Below, in pieces: positions 13,645-22,787 of a stretch of 64,000 nt of DNA (positions within the stretch are counted from its first letter, which is position 1; each line of letters starts with the position of its first letter). The notes below the pieces were generated by a model. That model had not been told where the DNA came from. It searched no databases and was given only the letters and a program-made list of their open reading frames with translations. Position numbers and translations under genes: made by a program. Source of the stretch: Maribacter litopenaei. Its GTDB lineage: Bacteria > Bacteroidota > Bacteroidia > Flavobacteriales > Flavobacteriaceae. The DNA is taken from assembly GCF_025244665.1 (NCBI RefSeq), contig NZ_CP104205.1:2601001-2665000 (forward strand), written 5' to 3'.

Positions 13645-14818
13645 TGTGGAATTCATTTAAACATATAATCTGCAGCTTGGGGTTCTTTTCAGGTTTTATG
13701 GTTTTGGGACAACAGGCTCTTCATAATTACGGAACCATAAAAATCCACGATACAGGTGTTGTTGGTTTCCATATGGATGTCATCAATGATGGGGCCTTTA
13801 ATCAGAACATGGGTTTGGTAGGCTTCTATAATCAAAATAAGGAATTGGTACTTTCAGGAAATTCCAATCCGGTTTTCTTTGATGTTGAAGTAGCGGTTGA
13901 CCATGGGTTTTATCTAGAAAACACAATGGGTGTTTTGAACAATCTAAACCTAATTACGGGAAATTTATTTACTTCCCGTTCACAATCAGAAATCAACATA
14001 AGTTTCTTGAACGATTCGTTTTATGTGGGTGAAGGGAATCAGAACCACGTAGATGGATATGCCTCAATTCAAGGAAAGGAAAGTTTTACTTTTCCAATTG
14101 GCGACGGTCAAAAACTTCGTCCTTTGACTTTGACTTCAAATACGATTAACGATTATGCAAAAAGTGCTTATTATTATGAGAATCCAAATAGTCCAAGTGT
14201 TTTTGGAGAATCTTTTGATACCAAAAAGTTAGAAACCGAATTCCTTTCCGTCAGCAACTTTGAATTCCGGCATTTAGAAGGAGAGAAACCATCCTATGTA
14301 GACTTATCATGGAACGGCGAAAGCAACATTGGAATTCTAGTCGACGACATTTCAGAACTTCGGGTAGTAGGTTGGAACAGTAAGAATAGGAAATGGGAGG
14401 ATTTAGGAAATTCGGCTTCGAAGGTAATATGAGCCAAGGCAAGGTTACCTCGAACACTTTTACACCCAATGATTATAAAATTATTACCCTTGGCGGGAAC
14501 AAAGGTATGCTACAAAGCTTATCTTCTATAGACCTCGACAATTATTACATGACTCCTAATGGTGATGGAATAAACGATAGATTGGTTATTGATGGCATTG
14601 AAAATTCACCAAACAATTCCTTGCAGATTTATGACCGGTATGGAATATTAGTCTATTCAAAGGCAAATTACAACAATGAGTTCGAGGGAATTTCAAACAG
14701 GGAGTCAGCAATTGCCGGAAATTCGGGCTTGGCATCAGGAATTTACTTTTATGTTATCAGTTTAAACGACCTTAACATAAAACATCAAGGATATTTATAT
14801 TTAACCGCCTATAAATAA
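13644..14818 (+). CDS. Type IX secretion type-B sorting-domain protein, fibre partner 2
   Basis: Paralogue of the gene at 9610, 391 residues after adding one base at TTCGGC (14412-14415, probably TTCCGGC, the complement of GCCGGA). Signal peptide, then the same N-terminal beta domain (HNYGTIKIHDTGVVGFHMDVIND) and the same C-terminal type-B T9SS sorting domain (MTPNGDGINDRLVIDG, LQIYDRYGILVYSK, SGIYFYVISL). Its start codon overlaps the stop of the collagen-like gene, the tightest coupling possible. The N-terminal domain matches copy 1 throughout its length, so the whole two-gene module was duplicated, not just the sorting domain. Confidence 0.82.
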
Positions 14819-14901
14819 TAGGCCTTGGAAGTTTTACCAGTATGTTAACCGAATATAATTAATTAAGTAATTTTAAGTTATATAATTATAGATACCATAC
14901 T

Positions 14902-15614
14902 ATGAAACGAAGATCCTTTATCCAAAAAAGTAGTGGTGCCGCAATCGGCCTAAGCTTGTTTCCCAATCTACTAATACAGGAAGCGGACTACTCCATTGCA
15001 GAATTGATGGGGAAGGCACCTATTGAACTCGTTGGAAAGGACATCAACCTAAGGAAAGAGGCCCATGATGCTTTTTTGGAAATGAAAAAGGCCGCCTATT
15101 CTGATGGTATCGATTTAAAGATCGTTTCCAGCTTTAGGGATTTTAGTAGACAGGAAGGCATTTTTGAGCGCAAGTTCATTACCTATACCGATGAAGGCAT
15201 GGAACCCATGGCCGCCATTGAAAAAATAATTGAATACTCTACCATTCCAGGGACCAGCAGACACCATTGGGGCACAGATGCCGATATTATAGACGGATAC
15301 AGGAACGTTGAAGGTGATGTGCTAGATCCTGAAAAGTATGGCAATGGAGGTCCTTTGAGGACTTTAAGTTATGGATGGACGAGAATTCCGAAACTTATGG
15401 TTATCACCTTGTCTATACGGATGACCCAAAAAGAAGAGGGTTTAAATATGAACCATGGCACTATAGCTACGCCCCATTGTCCATTCCTATGTTGGAAGCC
15501 TATAGGGGAATCAACGTGGTTGCCCTTTTAGAGAAGGAGGAATTTTATGGTGCGGAACATTTTACCAGGGCATTTTTAAGGAGTTATATCCGAGAACAAT
15601 ATTTTAGATATTAA
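14902..15614 (+). CDS. M15-family D-alanyl-D-alanine carboxypeptidase (VanY-like)
   Basis: Peptidase M15B, about 237 residues. The N-terminus MKRRSFIQKSSGAAIGLSLF resembles a twin-arginine signal. The zinc-site blocks are visible: SRHHWGTDADII (His and Asp ligands) and, after the break, YEPWHYSY with the third His ligand. It trims D-Ala-D-Ala ends or crosslinks of peptidoglycan in the periplasm. The frame is lost near 15354-15356, where a run of T appears one base short (TTTT read as TTT), one of the few breaks not at CCGGA. The second half, FEDFKLWMDENSETYGYHLV, continues normally to 15614. Confidence 0.85.
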
Positions 15615-15669
15615 TAGATCTCTTATTTAATGGTTTTGTATATTAGGTTCTACTAAGAACACTAACACC

Positions 15670-16436
15670 ATGAGAAGAGGAAGTTGGAAAATCCGAATAT
15701 TTATCGGTTTGGCCATTGTGGCTTTTGCCTTTATCCAGAAATGTAATAATAAGGAAGAAAACCCTTATACAGGCCGCACTCAGACTATCAATATGTCCCC
15801 GTAACAGGAAATTGCCATCGGCCTTCAGAGTGCCCCTGAAATGGCACAACAACATGGAGGGCTATATCCGGACGAACAATTGCAGAACTTAGTGGATAGG
15901 GTCGGGCAAAAGCTGGTGAATAGTAGCATAGCCCAAGAAACTCCCTATAAATACGATTTCCATTTATTGGCGGATGACCGCACCATCAATGCGTTTGCAT
16001 TGCCAGGGGGGCAGTGTTTCATTACTTACGCCCTTTTCTCCCAGTTAAATGAAGCACAGCTTGCCGGTGTATTGGGACATGAAATTGGACATGTCATTGG
16101 CAGACATTCCGCGGAAAGAATAGCAGAAAGCACATTCGGCAAACAGTAACCATGGGAGCTACCGTAGGTGCCGATATGGGTGACATCGTTGGAAGCATAG
16201 GACAAAATACCTTATTGACAAATGGACGTGGTGATGAATTGGAGAGTGATGATTTGGGAGTTCTATTTATGATACAGGCCGGATACGACCCATATGAAAT
16301 GATCAGGGTGATGGAAATTTTAAAGGATGCCGCTGATCCAAATCGTGTACCGGAATTTCAAAGTACACATCCAGATCCTGAGAATAGGATTGAAAAAATC
16401 AAAGAAGCTATTGAAAAATATAGAGGAGAAGGTTAA
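15670..16436 (+). CDS. M48-family metalloprotease (two breaks)
   Basis: M48 (Ste24/HtpX-like) peptidase, 255 residues after repair. An N-terminal hydrophobic segment (IFIGLAIVAFAFIQKC) acts as signal anchor or lipoprotein leader. The zinc motif is HEIGH (in LGHEIGHVIGRHSAERIAES), and the acidic ligand region is GDELESDDLG. An in-frame TAA at 15802 arises from CCGTA where CCGGA (Pro-Glu in MSPEQEIAIG) is expected; a second break at TTCGGC (16136-16139) needs one base. Both sit at the CCGGA motif. Proteins of this type act as envelope proteases or assembly chaperones. It lies 55 bases after the M15 gene on the same strand. Confidence 0.85.
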
Positions 16437-16598
16437 ACGTTAATTTTTGCGGATAATCGGATATATGCTACCGATGCCCTTTCCTTTTTACTATATTTAG
16501 GGTTCCCAAATCGCTTTAACTACTAAAAATTTGACCCTTATAGCTTTGATTTAGTAATATATTTCGAATTTATTCGATATCTAAAACAAGACACTATA

Positions 16599-16766
16599 AT
16601 GGGAACACTAACACACTTTAAGAATCTTTATGTAGAGGCTTTTGAAAATTGCAAGCCGTAAATATTGGTAGTTATTTTAAAAGTCTATTCGGTATTTTGC
16701 GCTTTAATGTTGTTTATGGCAGTATATGCGTTCGCGCATAGAGCTTTTAATGGTTTTGAATTTTAA
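16599..16766 (+). CDS. Small DUF6747-like membrane protein with an in-frame TAA
   Basis: Reading from ATG 16599 through a TAA at codon 21 gives 55 residues: a polar start (MGTLTHFKNLYVEAFENCKP), then one transmembrane helix (VVILKVYSVFCALMLFMAVY) and a short tail ending in NGFEF. The TAA sits in CCGTA, the same substitution seen at broken CCGGA sites in four other genes, so the codon is probably GAA (Glu). The layout matches the flavobacterial DUF6747 family as I recall it. Without the CCGGA rule the gene would be missed. A terminator follows at 16814. Function unknown. Confidence 0.6.
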
Positions 16767-16813
16767 TCTTTACTCTTTTACTTGAACACTATTTAGAGTA
16801 CAATTTTTAAATA

Positions 16814-16851
16814 AAAAGGCCCATCATATCTGATGGGCCTTTTTTTTAATT
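16814..16851. terminator. Bidirectional terminator between converging genes
   Basis: AAAAAGGCCCATCA-TATC-TGATGGGCCTTTTT with T and A runs on both sides, lying between the small membrane protein (plus) and the ankyrin gene (minus). Confidence 0.92.
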
Positions 16852-16869
16852 CAAATAAACACCCTAAAA

Positions 16870-17256
16870 TCAAGAGTTAGAATTGATAACTTCAAGCACC
16901 TCAGAGGCCTTTGACATTTCTGCATAGTCCTTAGCAGTATAACCTTTATCGCTCTTTATGTTTAAGTTGGCCTGATTCAATAATAATACTCTTAAAACTT
17001 CTGCTTTGTTATACCGAGCGGCATACATAGCAGGTGTCATTCCTAAGGATTTTTCATTTACGCTTTCACCCATAGCGATCAGGCTTCTTACTTTATCCAC
17101 ATCTCCTTGCATGGCAGCTTTGCAAAGCGAGCTAATATTTTCGTTCACTACAGTTGTAACCATATTGATACTAGAAGTCTCTAGTTTCATGTTAGCATAG
17201 GAACTTAAATGAGTCAAAATTCCTACAAAAAGAAACATTAATATTGATTTTTTCAT
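16870..17256 (-). CDS. Exported ankyrin-repeat protein
   Basis: 128 residues with a signal peptide (KKSILMFLFVGILTHLSSYA), so periplasmic or surface located. The mature part holds two to three ankyrin repeats: AMQGDVDKVRSLIAMG, SLGMTPAMYAARYNKAEVLR, KGYTAKDYAEMSKASEVLEV. The next upstream gene (17522) is a paralogue with the same architecture. Ankyrin repeats mediate protein binding; no enzymatic domain is present. It stands alone between terminators. Partner unknown. Confidence 0.85.
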   Translation of the reverse strand: MKKSILMFLFVGILTHLSSYANMKLETSSINMVTTVVNENISSLCKAAMQGDVDKVRSLIAMGESVNEKSLGMTPAMYAARYNKAEVLRVLLLNQANLNIKSDKGYTAKDYAEMSKASEVLEVINSNS

Positions 17257-17454
17257 AATACACGTGTTTAATTATTGTCTTATTTTATAATATATTCAAA
17301 ATTAAGTATCATAATTTATGATATTTATATTTTAAGAAAATAATAATAAAAATTTAACAATACGGGTAATTTACCTTAATATGTATTTAACAATAGGTAG
17401 AATTCCTAAAAAAATTTGATAGGGAGCATTTCAAATAAACTGCAATATGCCTCC

Positions 17455-17495
17455 AAAAAAAGGCCTATTACCAAGGTGATTGGAACAGGCCTTTC
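17455..17495 (-). terminator. Terminator after the second ankyrin gene
   Basis: On the minus strand AAAGGCCTGTTCCAA, a short loop, then TTGGTAATAGGCCT followed by a T run. It separates the two ankyrin genes into individual transcripts. Confidence 0.75.
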
Positions 17496-17521
17496 GTCTT
17501 TTGATTGATGGTCTTGTTTTC

Positions 17522-17914
17522 TTAACTACCAACGGCACTTTCCGGAACGGCAAGCGCATCGGTTGCATTTGAAAGTTCGGCATATTTGATTACAGAGAAA
17601 CCTTGGTTACTTTTAATTTTCAAGTCGGCACCATGGTCAATGAGTAATTGAAGAACCTCAGCTTTATTATATCGAGCTGCAAACATGGCGGGTGTCATTC
17701 CCAAGGATTTCTGATTGATGTCCTCCCCCAGTTCTATCATTCGTTCAACTGTTTCAATATCGCCCTGCATGACGGCTTTGCAAAAAGAACTAATATCATA
17801 GGCCTTGATGCTTTTTTCAGGGTTGATTTGATTGTTGAAGGATGTTTCTTTGGCCATAAGACCTGTACCCATGAACAGAATTGCCATGGACAACGTTAGG
17901 ATTGTTTTTTTCAT
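17522..17914 (-). CDS. Exported ankyrin-repeat protein (paralogue)
   Basis: 130 residues with a signal peptide (MKKTILTLSMAILFMGTGLM). Ankyrin repeats align one for one with the neighbour at 16870: VMQGDIETVERMIELG, SLGMTPAMFAARYNKAEVLQ, QGFSVIKYAELSNATDAL. The repeat core NQKSLGMTPAM / NEKSLGMTPAM is almost invariant, while the signal peptides and tails have diverged. Tandem duplication with separate terminators suggests independent expression of two similar binding proteins. No function can be assigned. Confidence 0.85.
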   Translation of the reverse strand: MKKTILTLSMAILFMGTGLMAKETSFNNQINPEKSIKAYDISSFCKAVMQGDIETVERMIELGEDINQKSLGMTPAMFAARYNKAEVLQLLIDHGADLKIKSNQGFSVIKYAELSNATDALAVPESAVGS

Positions 17915-18109
17915 GATGAATGAATTTTAATTGATGAATAGATTGTTGTTATATAAATATAGACTTCTCTTATGGCTACATGTTACAGGATTAACACTTA
18001 AATAACTAAATTTTAACAGACCTCATAATTTCAAGTTAATTCCTTTAACGAAATCGCATTAAATATTAAAAAGAACCATCAGGTATTAGCTATAGTTATG
18101 GAATCATAC

Positions 18110-18117
18110 TATTTTTG
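18110..18117 (+). promoter_or_regulatory. -7 promoter element before gpmI
   Basis: TATTTTTG (TAnnTTTG consensus) 26 bases before the gpmI start codon. No clear -33 TTG at the expected spacing. Confidence 0.4.
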
Positions 18118-18142
18118 AGGATTAAATTTTTATGATCGAAAG

Positions 18143-19663
18143 ATGAACAAGAAAGTAATCTTAATGATATTGGACGGGTGGGGTAAATCCCCAAACCCAA
18201 AGGTTTCTGCAGTTGACAAGGCAAATACCCCCTTTATAGATAGTTTGTATAAGAAATACCCCAATGCCAATTTACTTACGGACGGCATGAACGTAGGACT
18301 TCCCGAAGGACAAATGGGAAACAGTGAAGTTGGCCATATGAACTTGGGTGCCGGTAGGATAGTTTATCAGGATTTGGCAAAAATAAATTTAGCCGTAAAA
18401 GATAACTCGTTAAAGGATGAACCCACCCTAAAGGAAGCCTTTAAATATGCAAAAGAAAATGACAAACCAGTCCATTTTCTTGGTCTTTTAAGTGATGGCG
18501 GGGTACATAGCCATATTGATCATTTGAAAGGATTGATATCAGCAGGCTCAGACTCGGAATAAAAAACATGTACATTCATGCCTTTACGGACGGCAGGGAT
18601 GTAGATCCAAAAAGTGGAAAAGGATTTTTGGAGGATCTGGTATCATTTTGCTCAGGAAAGAAAGCCCAATTGGCTTCAGTGGTAGGGCGGTATTTCGCTA
18701 TGGATCGAGATAAGCGTTGGGAACGTGTTAAAAAGGCTTATGACGTCATGGTCAACGCCGAAGGTGAGAAATCAACTGATGTAGTTCAAAGTATACAGGA
18801 TAGTTATAATAACAATGTTACCGATGAGTTTGTAGAACCTATCGTAATGGTAAACGACAAAGGAAACCCTGTAGGACAAATAAAAGATGGGGATGTCGTC
18901 ATATTTTTCAATTTCAGAACCGACCGAGGACGGGAACTGACCCAAGTATTGAGTCAAGAGGACATGCATGAACAAAACATGCACAAGCTTAATCTCTATT
19001 ATGTGACTATGACAAACTATGATGATTCCTTTAAAGGGATTCATGTGGTATATGACAAGGAAAATATAAAGGAAACTTTAGGTGAGGTTCTTGCTAATGC
19101 CGGAAAGAAGCAGATAAGGATAGCCGAAACGGAAAAATATCCACATGTCACATTTTTCTTTAGTGGTGGCAGGGAAGTCCCGTTCGAGGGAGAAAAAAGA
19201 CTATTATGCCCCTCTCCGAAAGTGGCCACGTATGACCTTCAACCGAGAAATGAGCGCTTATGACATAAGGGATGCCATAGTACCTGAGCTCAAAAAAGGC
19301 GACGTGGATTTTGTTTGCCTAAATTTTGCAAATCCGGATATGGTAGGACATACAGGGGTTATGGAAGCAGCTATTAAGGCTTGTGAAACCGTTGACGAAT
19401 GTGCCAAGGATGTCATTTCAACGGCAATCGAGAATGATTATTCCGTTTTAGTAATTGCCGATCATGGTAATTGCGAAACCATGATAAATCCAGATGGTAC
19501 GCCAAATACGGCACATACTACGAATCCTGTACCGCTTATTCTTGTGGATAAGGATGTAAAAAGTATTAAAGATGGCGTGTTGGGCGATATAGCTCCAACA
19601 ATTTTAAAACTAATGGGTGTTGAGCAATCTTCCTATATGACCCAAAAGTCCCTAGTGGACTAG
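18143..19663 (+). CDS. gpmI: 2,3-bisphosphoglycerate-independent phosphoglycerate mutase (two breaks)
   Basis: iPGM interconverts 3- and 2-phosphoglycerate in glycolysis, a cytoplasmic dimanganese enzyme. Seen in order: metal ligand DGWG (near residue 12), the catalytic serine in [15 protein letters not shown] (~60), AFTDGRD (~150), [10 protein letters not shown], and the C-terminal metal site ADHGNCE. Breaks at 18554-18558 (TCGGA for TCCGGA; restores SDSGIKN) and 19243-19248 (CCGAGA for CCGGA; restores LQPEMSAYD). One base added and one removed leaves 1521 bases, 507 codons, the usual family length. Essential in an organism with no other PGM visible here, which argues that the breaks are artefacts. 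Confidence 0.93.
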
Positions 19664-19681
19664 CTTAAACTAAAATAAGCG

Positions 19682-19689
19682 TACTTTTG
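19682..19689 (+). promoter_or_regulatory. -7 promoter element before map
   Basis: TACTTTTG fits TAnnTTTG and lies only 5 bases before the map ATG, implying a very short leader. Confidence 0.4.
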
Positions 19690-19694
19690 CAGTT

Positions 19695-20515
19695 ATGGTA
19701 AAAATAAAATCGGCGGAAGAAATAGAACTCATGCGCGAAAGCGCGCTAATTGTTTCAAAAACCTTGGGTATGCTGGCTTCTGAGATAAAACCGGGTGTCA
19801 ATGCATTATACCTAGATCAATTAGCGGAAACGTTTATACGTGACCATGGTGCGGAACCAGGATTTTTGGGAATGTACGACTTTCCCAATACTTTGAACAT
19901 GAGTCCTAATGCCCAAGTTGTACACGGGATTCCAAATGCCGAGCCCCTCCAGGAAGGCGATATAATATCAGTAGATTGTGGCGCCTTAAAAAATGGTTTT
20001 TATGGTGACCATGCCTACACCTTTGAAGTTGGGGAAGTGGCCCCTGAGGTAAAGAAATTATTGAAAGTCACAAAGGAATCCCTTTATATTGGGATTAGGG
20101 AATTTAAGGCTGGTAATAGAGTTGGCGATGTAGGTTATGCCATCCAAAATTATTGCGAAAGTCACGGTTATGGCGTGGTAAGGGAACTTGTAGGTCACGG
20201 ACTTGGAAAAAAACTACATGAAAGTCCGTGAAATGCCCAATTATGGAAAAAGAGGACGTGGTAAAAAGTTCGTGGAAGGTATGACCGTTGCCATTGAACC
20301 TATGATCAATATGGGGACCAAAAATATAAAACAACTCAAGGATGGTTGGACCATTCTTACCGCAGACGGAAAACCTAGTGCTCATTTTGAACACGACGTC
20401 GCCATTGTAAATGGAAAACCGTGAACTGTTGTCCACATTCCAATATATTTATGATGCCTTGGGCATTACTTCCGATGAGGAGGAGGAATTTAGACAGAAA
20501 AAGCTGCAATCTTAA
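19695..20515 (+). CDS. map: Type I methionine aminopeptidase (two breaks)
   Basis: Removes the initiator Met from new proteins. The metal ligands are all present: Asp in SVDCGALKNG, Asp in YGDHAYTF, His in GHGLGKKLHESP, Glu in IEPMIN and Glu in the C-terminal EHDVAI block; the substrate His is in VVHGIPN. Two CCGTGA readings of CCGGA (20225-20231 and 20419-20424) break it after HESP and after NGKP. Removing one base each gives 819 bases, 272 residues. The last 30 residues (ELLSTFQYIYDALGI...) lie beyond any apparent ORF end. map is essential in bacteria, so an intact gene is expected. Confidence 0.93.
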
Positions 20516-20587
20516 GTCGTGGTACAAGTAATGAATTAGTAACAGTTCTTTTCCTCTTAAAAATAATTACTGTCGTTTATCGGGTAC

Positions 20588-21353
20588 ATGAAAAAAATCT
20601 TCAAATTTTTTCTAAATCTTATACCAAGACCCGTTCTTATTAAGGTAAGTTATTTGGTAAGACCATTGCTTTCAATTTATTATTCCGGACAAAAATACCA
20701 AGACCCTATAGACGGTAAAAATTTCCGTAGTTTTCTTCCTTATGGTTATGAGATTCCTAGGGAGAATGTACTCTCCCCTTCTACATTATCCTTGGAAAGA
20801 CATAGATTATTATGGCTCTTTCTAAAAAATAGGACCAATTTCTTTAACCACCAGTTAAAGGTATTACACTTTGCCCCGTGAGCAGGCCTTCTATAAAAGA
20901 TTTAGAAAACTTAAGAATCTTGAATATACTACGACAGACCTAAATTCTCCGCTAGCAGATGTTAAGGCTGATATCTGCAATTTGCCCTTTAGGAACGATA
21001 GTTTTGATGTGATTTTATGCAACCATGTATTGGAACACATTCCTGAAGACACCAAAGCGATGCAGGAGCTCTACAGAATACTTAAACCGGGTGGTTGGGG
21101 AATCTTTCAAATTCCTCAGGATTTGAATAGGATGGAAACTTTTGAAGACAATTCAATTACCGACAAAAAAGAAAGAGCCGTAATATTTGGCCAATACGAC
21201 CACGTACGGATTTATGGCAGGGACTATTTTGATAAACTAAGGTCAATCGGTTTTCACGTCGAGGAAATAGATATGACAAAAGAAATGCCTCTTGAGAAAA
21301 TTGAAAAGTACAGATTAGCCAAGGGAGAGATTATTCCTCTCGTCAAAAAATAA
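20588..21353 (+). CDS. Class I SAM-dependent methyltransferase
   Basis: 254 residues after removing one base of CCGTGA at 20876-20881 (restores LHFAPEQAFYKRF). The Methyltransferase_11 core is recognisable: VLHFAPEQ as motif I region, DICNLPFRNDSFDVILCNHV (motifs II-III), then LEHIPEDTKAMQELYRILKP and GGWGIFQIP. The ~95 N-terminal residues are basic and hydrophobic and may attach to the membrane. Substrate unknown: such proteins methylate small molecules or lipids, and nothing here suggests a DNA methyltransferase (no DPPY or PC motif). It follows map on the same strand and ends one base before the convergent apbE. Confidence 0.8.
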
Positions 21354-22353
21354 CTACTCTACGAGCAGTTCTCTAAATCCTCTCGTTAAAAATTCCTGTA
21401 CAATACCCTTTTCATCCAAGTAAATAATATATGCTTCTAAGTCTTTATTGGAGTTTATAACCTTAAAAGCTTCCGGCAAATCCATGGCCATGAATCCGGT
21501 GGCATAAGCGTCAGCTGTAGCACAATTATTAGCCAAAATAGTAACGCCAAGGGTATTTGAGTTTTTGGTATATCCAGTAATGGGGTCCACGGTATGGACA
21601 TACTTTTTACCAGTAGAACTATCAATCCTGTATTTTCTATAATTTCCGAGACGAGGCCAAGGCCCTATCGGACATATTAATCAACAACTTCAATTTTCGT
21701 CCAGTTTCTACCTGTGGATCATCTATACCTACCACCCAAGGCTTTTCCTTTTCTACATTAATTCCCTTTGCTACTACTTCTCCACCGACTTCAACCAAAT
21801 AGTTTTCAATACCCTTATTATTGAGCATCAAAGCCAACCTATCAATAGCATATCCTTTTGCAATAGCGTTAAAATCGAAATAAATATTAGGATTGTCCTT
21901 GACAATCCTATGTTCAGGTGTAATTGATACTTTATCGAAGCCCACATAATTCAGTAGACTATCTACGCTGAGACTATCCATAGAAATTTGATTGCCAGGC
22001 CCAAAACCCCAAGCATTCACAAGCGTACCAACGGTTGGGTCAAAAAATCCATTTGTCTCTTTATGGACTTTTCTTGAAAGCTCAAAGACTTCCCTGAACA
22101 TTTTATCTACCACAACCAGACTATCCCCTTGATTTATTTTTGATATGTCCGAATCAGGAATATACGTTGACAAGGAACGATTTACAGCCGCAAAAACAGA
22201 ATCGATTTCCTTTTGGAAATCTAGCTCATCTTCAGCCAAATATATAATATTAAAGGTAGTGCCAAGTGCCTCTCCCCTTGTTTGATTGCGGACGATACCA
22301 TGATTGCAGGAAAAAAATAAAAAAGCTCCTACAAGAAAAATCCATCTTTTCAT
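21354..22353 (-). CDS. apbE: FAD:protein FMN transferase (lipoprotein)
   Basis: ApbE attaches FMN covalently to threonines of NqrB and NqrC, so its place beside the nqr operon fits. Lipoprotein leader KRWIFLVGAFLFFSC; then family blocks ALGTTFNIIYLAED, VNAWGFGPGNQ, IYFDFNAIAKGYAIDRLAL, VEVGGEVVAKG, and the C-terminal HTVDPITGYTKNS Mg-binding region. A break at 21645-21651 (TCCGAGA on the plus strand for TCCGGA) separates the parts; repair gives ASSGNYRKYRID and 332 residues. Its ATG overlaps the stop of the upstream small gene by one base. It converges with the methyltransferase without any gap. Confidence 0.9.
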
Positions 22354-22718
22354 TATTCAATTTCAATTAATCCGTCAAAATCTACAATGTATTCCTCATT
22401 GAGATATACCGGTAGATTGTAATCCTTCGCATTCACCAAACCTACAGGAGCGTAAAAGGTCCTAGCTTCAAATTTTAGGGCATGGTCTCTCATTTTATGT
22501 AAATCTGCCCTAAAAAAATCCAAATCTTGGGGAACTCCCGGATATTCGATTGCCTTCACTACCACAAAACTCATCCTCTTTTCCTTAATGCATACGAATT
22601 GGGGATTTTTTCTTAGCTCACTATTAATGGCCAAAAATTCATACCCATCGTCCTCCAACCGTTTTCCCACCAAATTCATGGCTAAATTATGAAGTTCTTG
22701 TTCTGTTAATGGTTTCAT
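22353..22718 (-). CDS. Conserved small protein between nqrF and apbE
   Basis: 121 residues from the Met at 22718; the upstream Met at 22754 would start inside the terminator hairpin. No signal peptide and no cysteines beyond one (FVCIKEKR). The sequence (LTEQELHNLAMNLVGKRLEDD, FVVVKAIEYPG, FYAPVGLVN) suggests a small mixed alpha/beta soluble protein. I know it only as a hypothetical that often accompanies flavobacterial nqrF. Its stop overlaps the apbE start (TAATG), so it is translated with apbE. A role in Nqr maturation is an inference from position. Confidence 0.7.
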   Translation of the reverse strand: MKPLTEQELHNLAMNLVGKRLEDDGYEFLAINSELRKNPQFVCIKEKRMSFVVVKAIEYPGVPQDLDFFRADLHKMRDHALKFEARTFYAPVGLVNAKDYNLPVYLNEEYIVDFDGLIEIE

Positions 22719-22734
22719 GTAAATCCAATTCCAA

Positions 22735-22765
22735 AAAAACCGATATGTAAGCATATCGGTTTTTC
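22735..22765 (-). terminator. Terminator after nqrF
   Basis: AAAAACCGATATG-CTTA-CATATCGGTTTTT on the minus strand, directly after nqrF and before the small gene plus apbE. It would uncouple the flavin transferase from the structural operon, at least in part. Confidence 0.88.
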
Positions 22766-22787
22766 CATGTTATTGTTTTGTTTACTA

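Noticed and set aside
20588..21353. The methyltransferase as the enzyme that modifies CCGGA
   Set aside because: It has the small-molecule Methyltransferase_11 pattern and lacks the DPPY/NPPY or PC-containing catalytic motifs of DNA methyltransferases.
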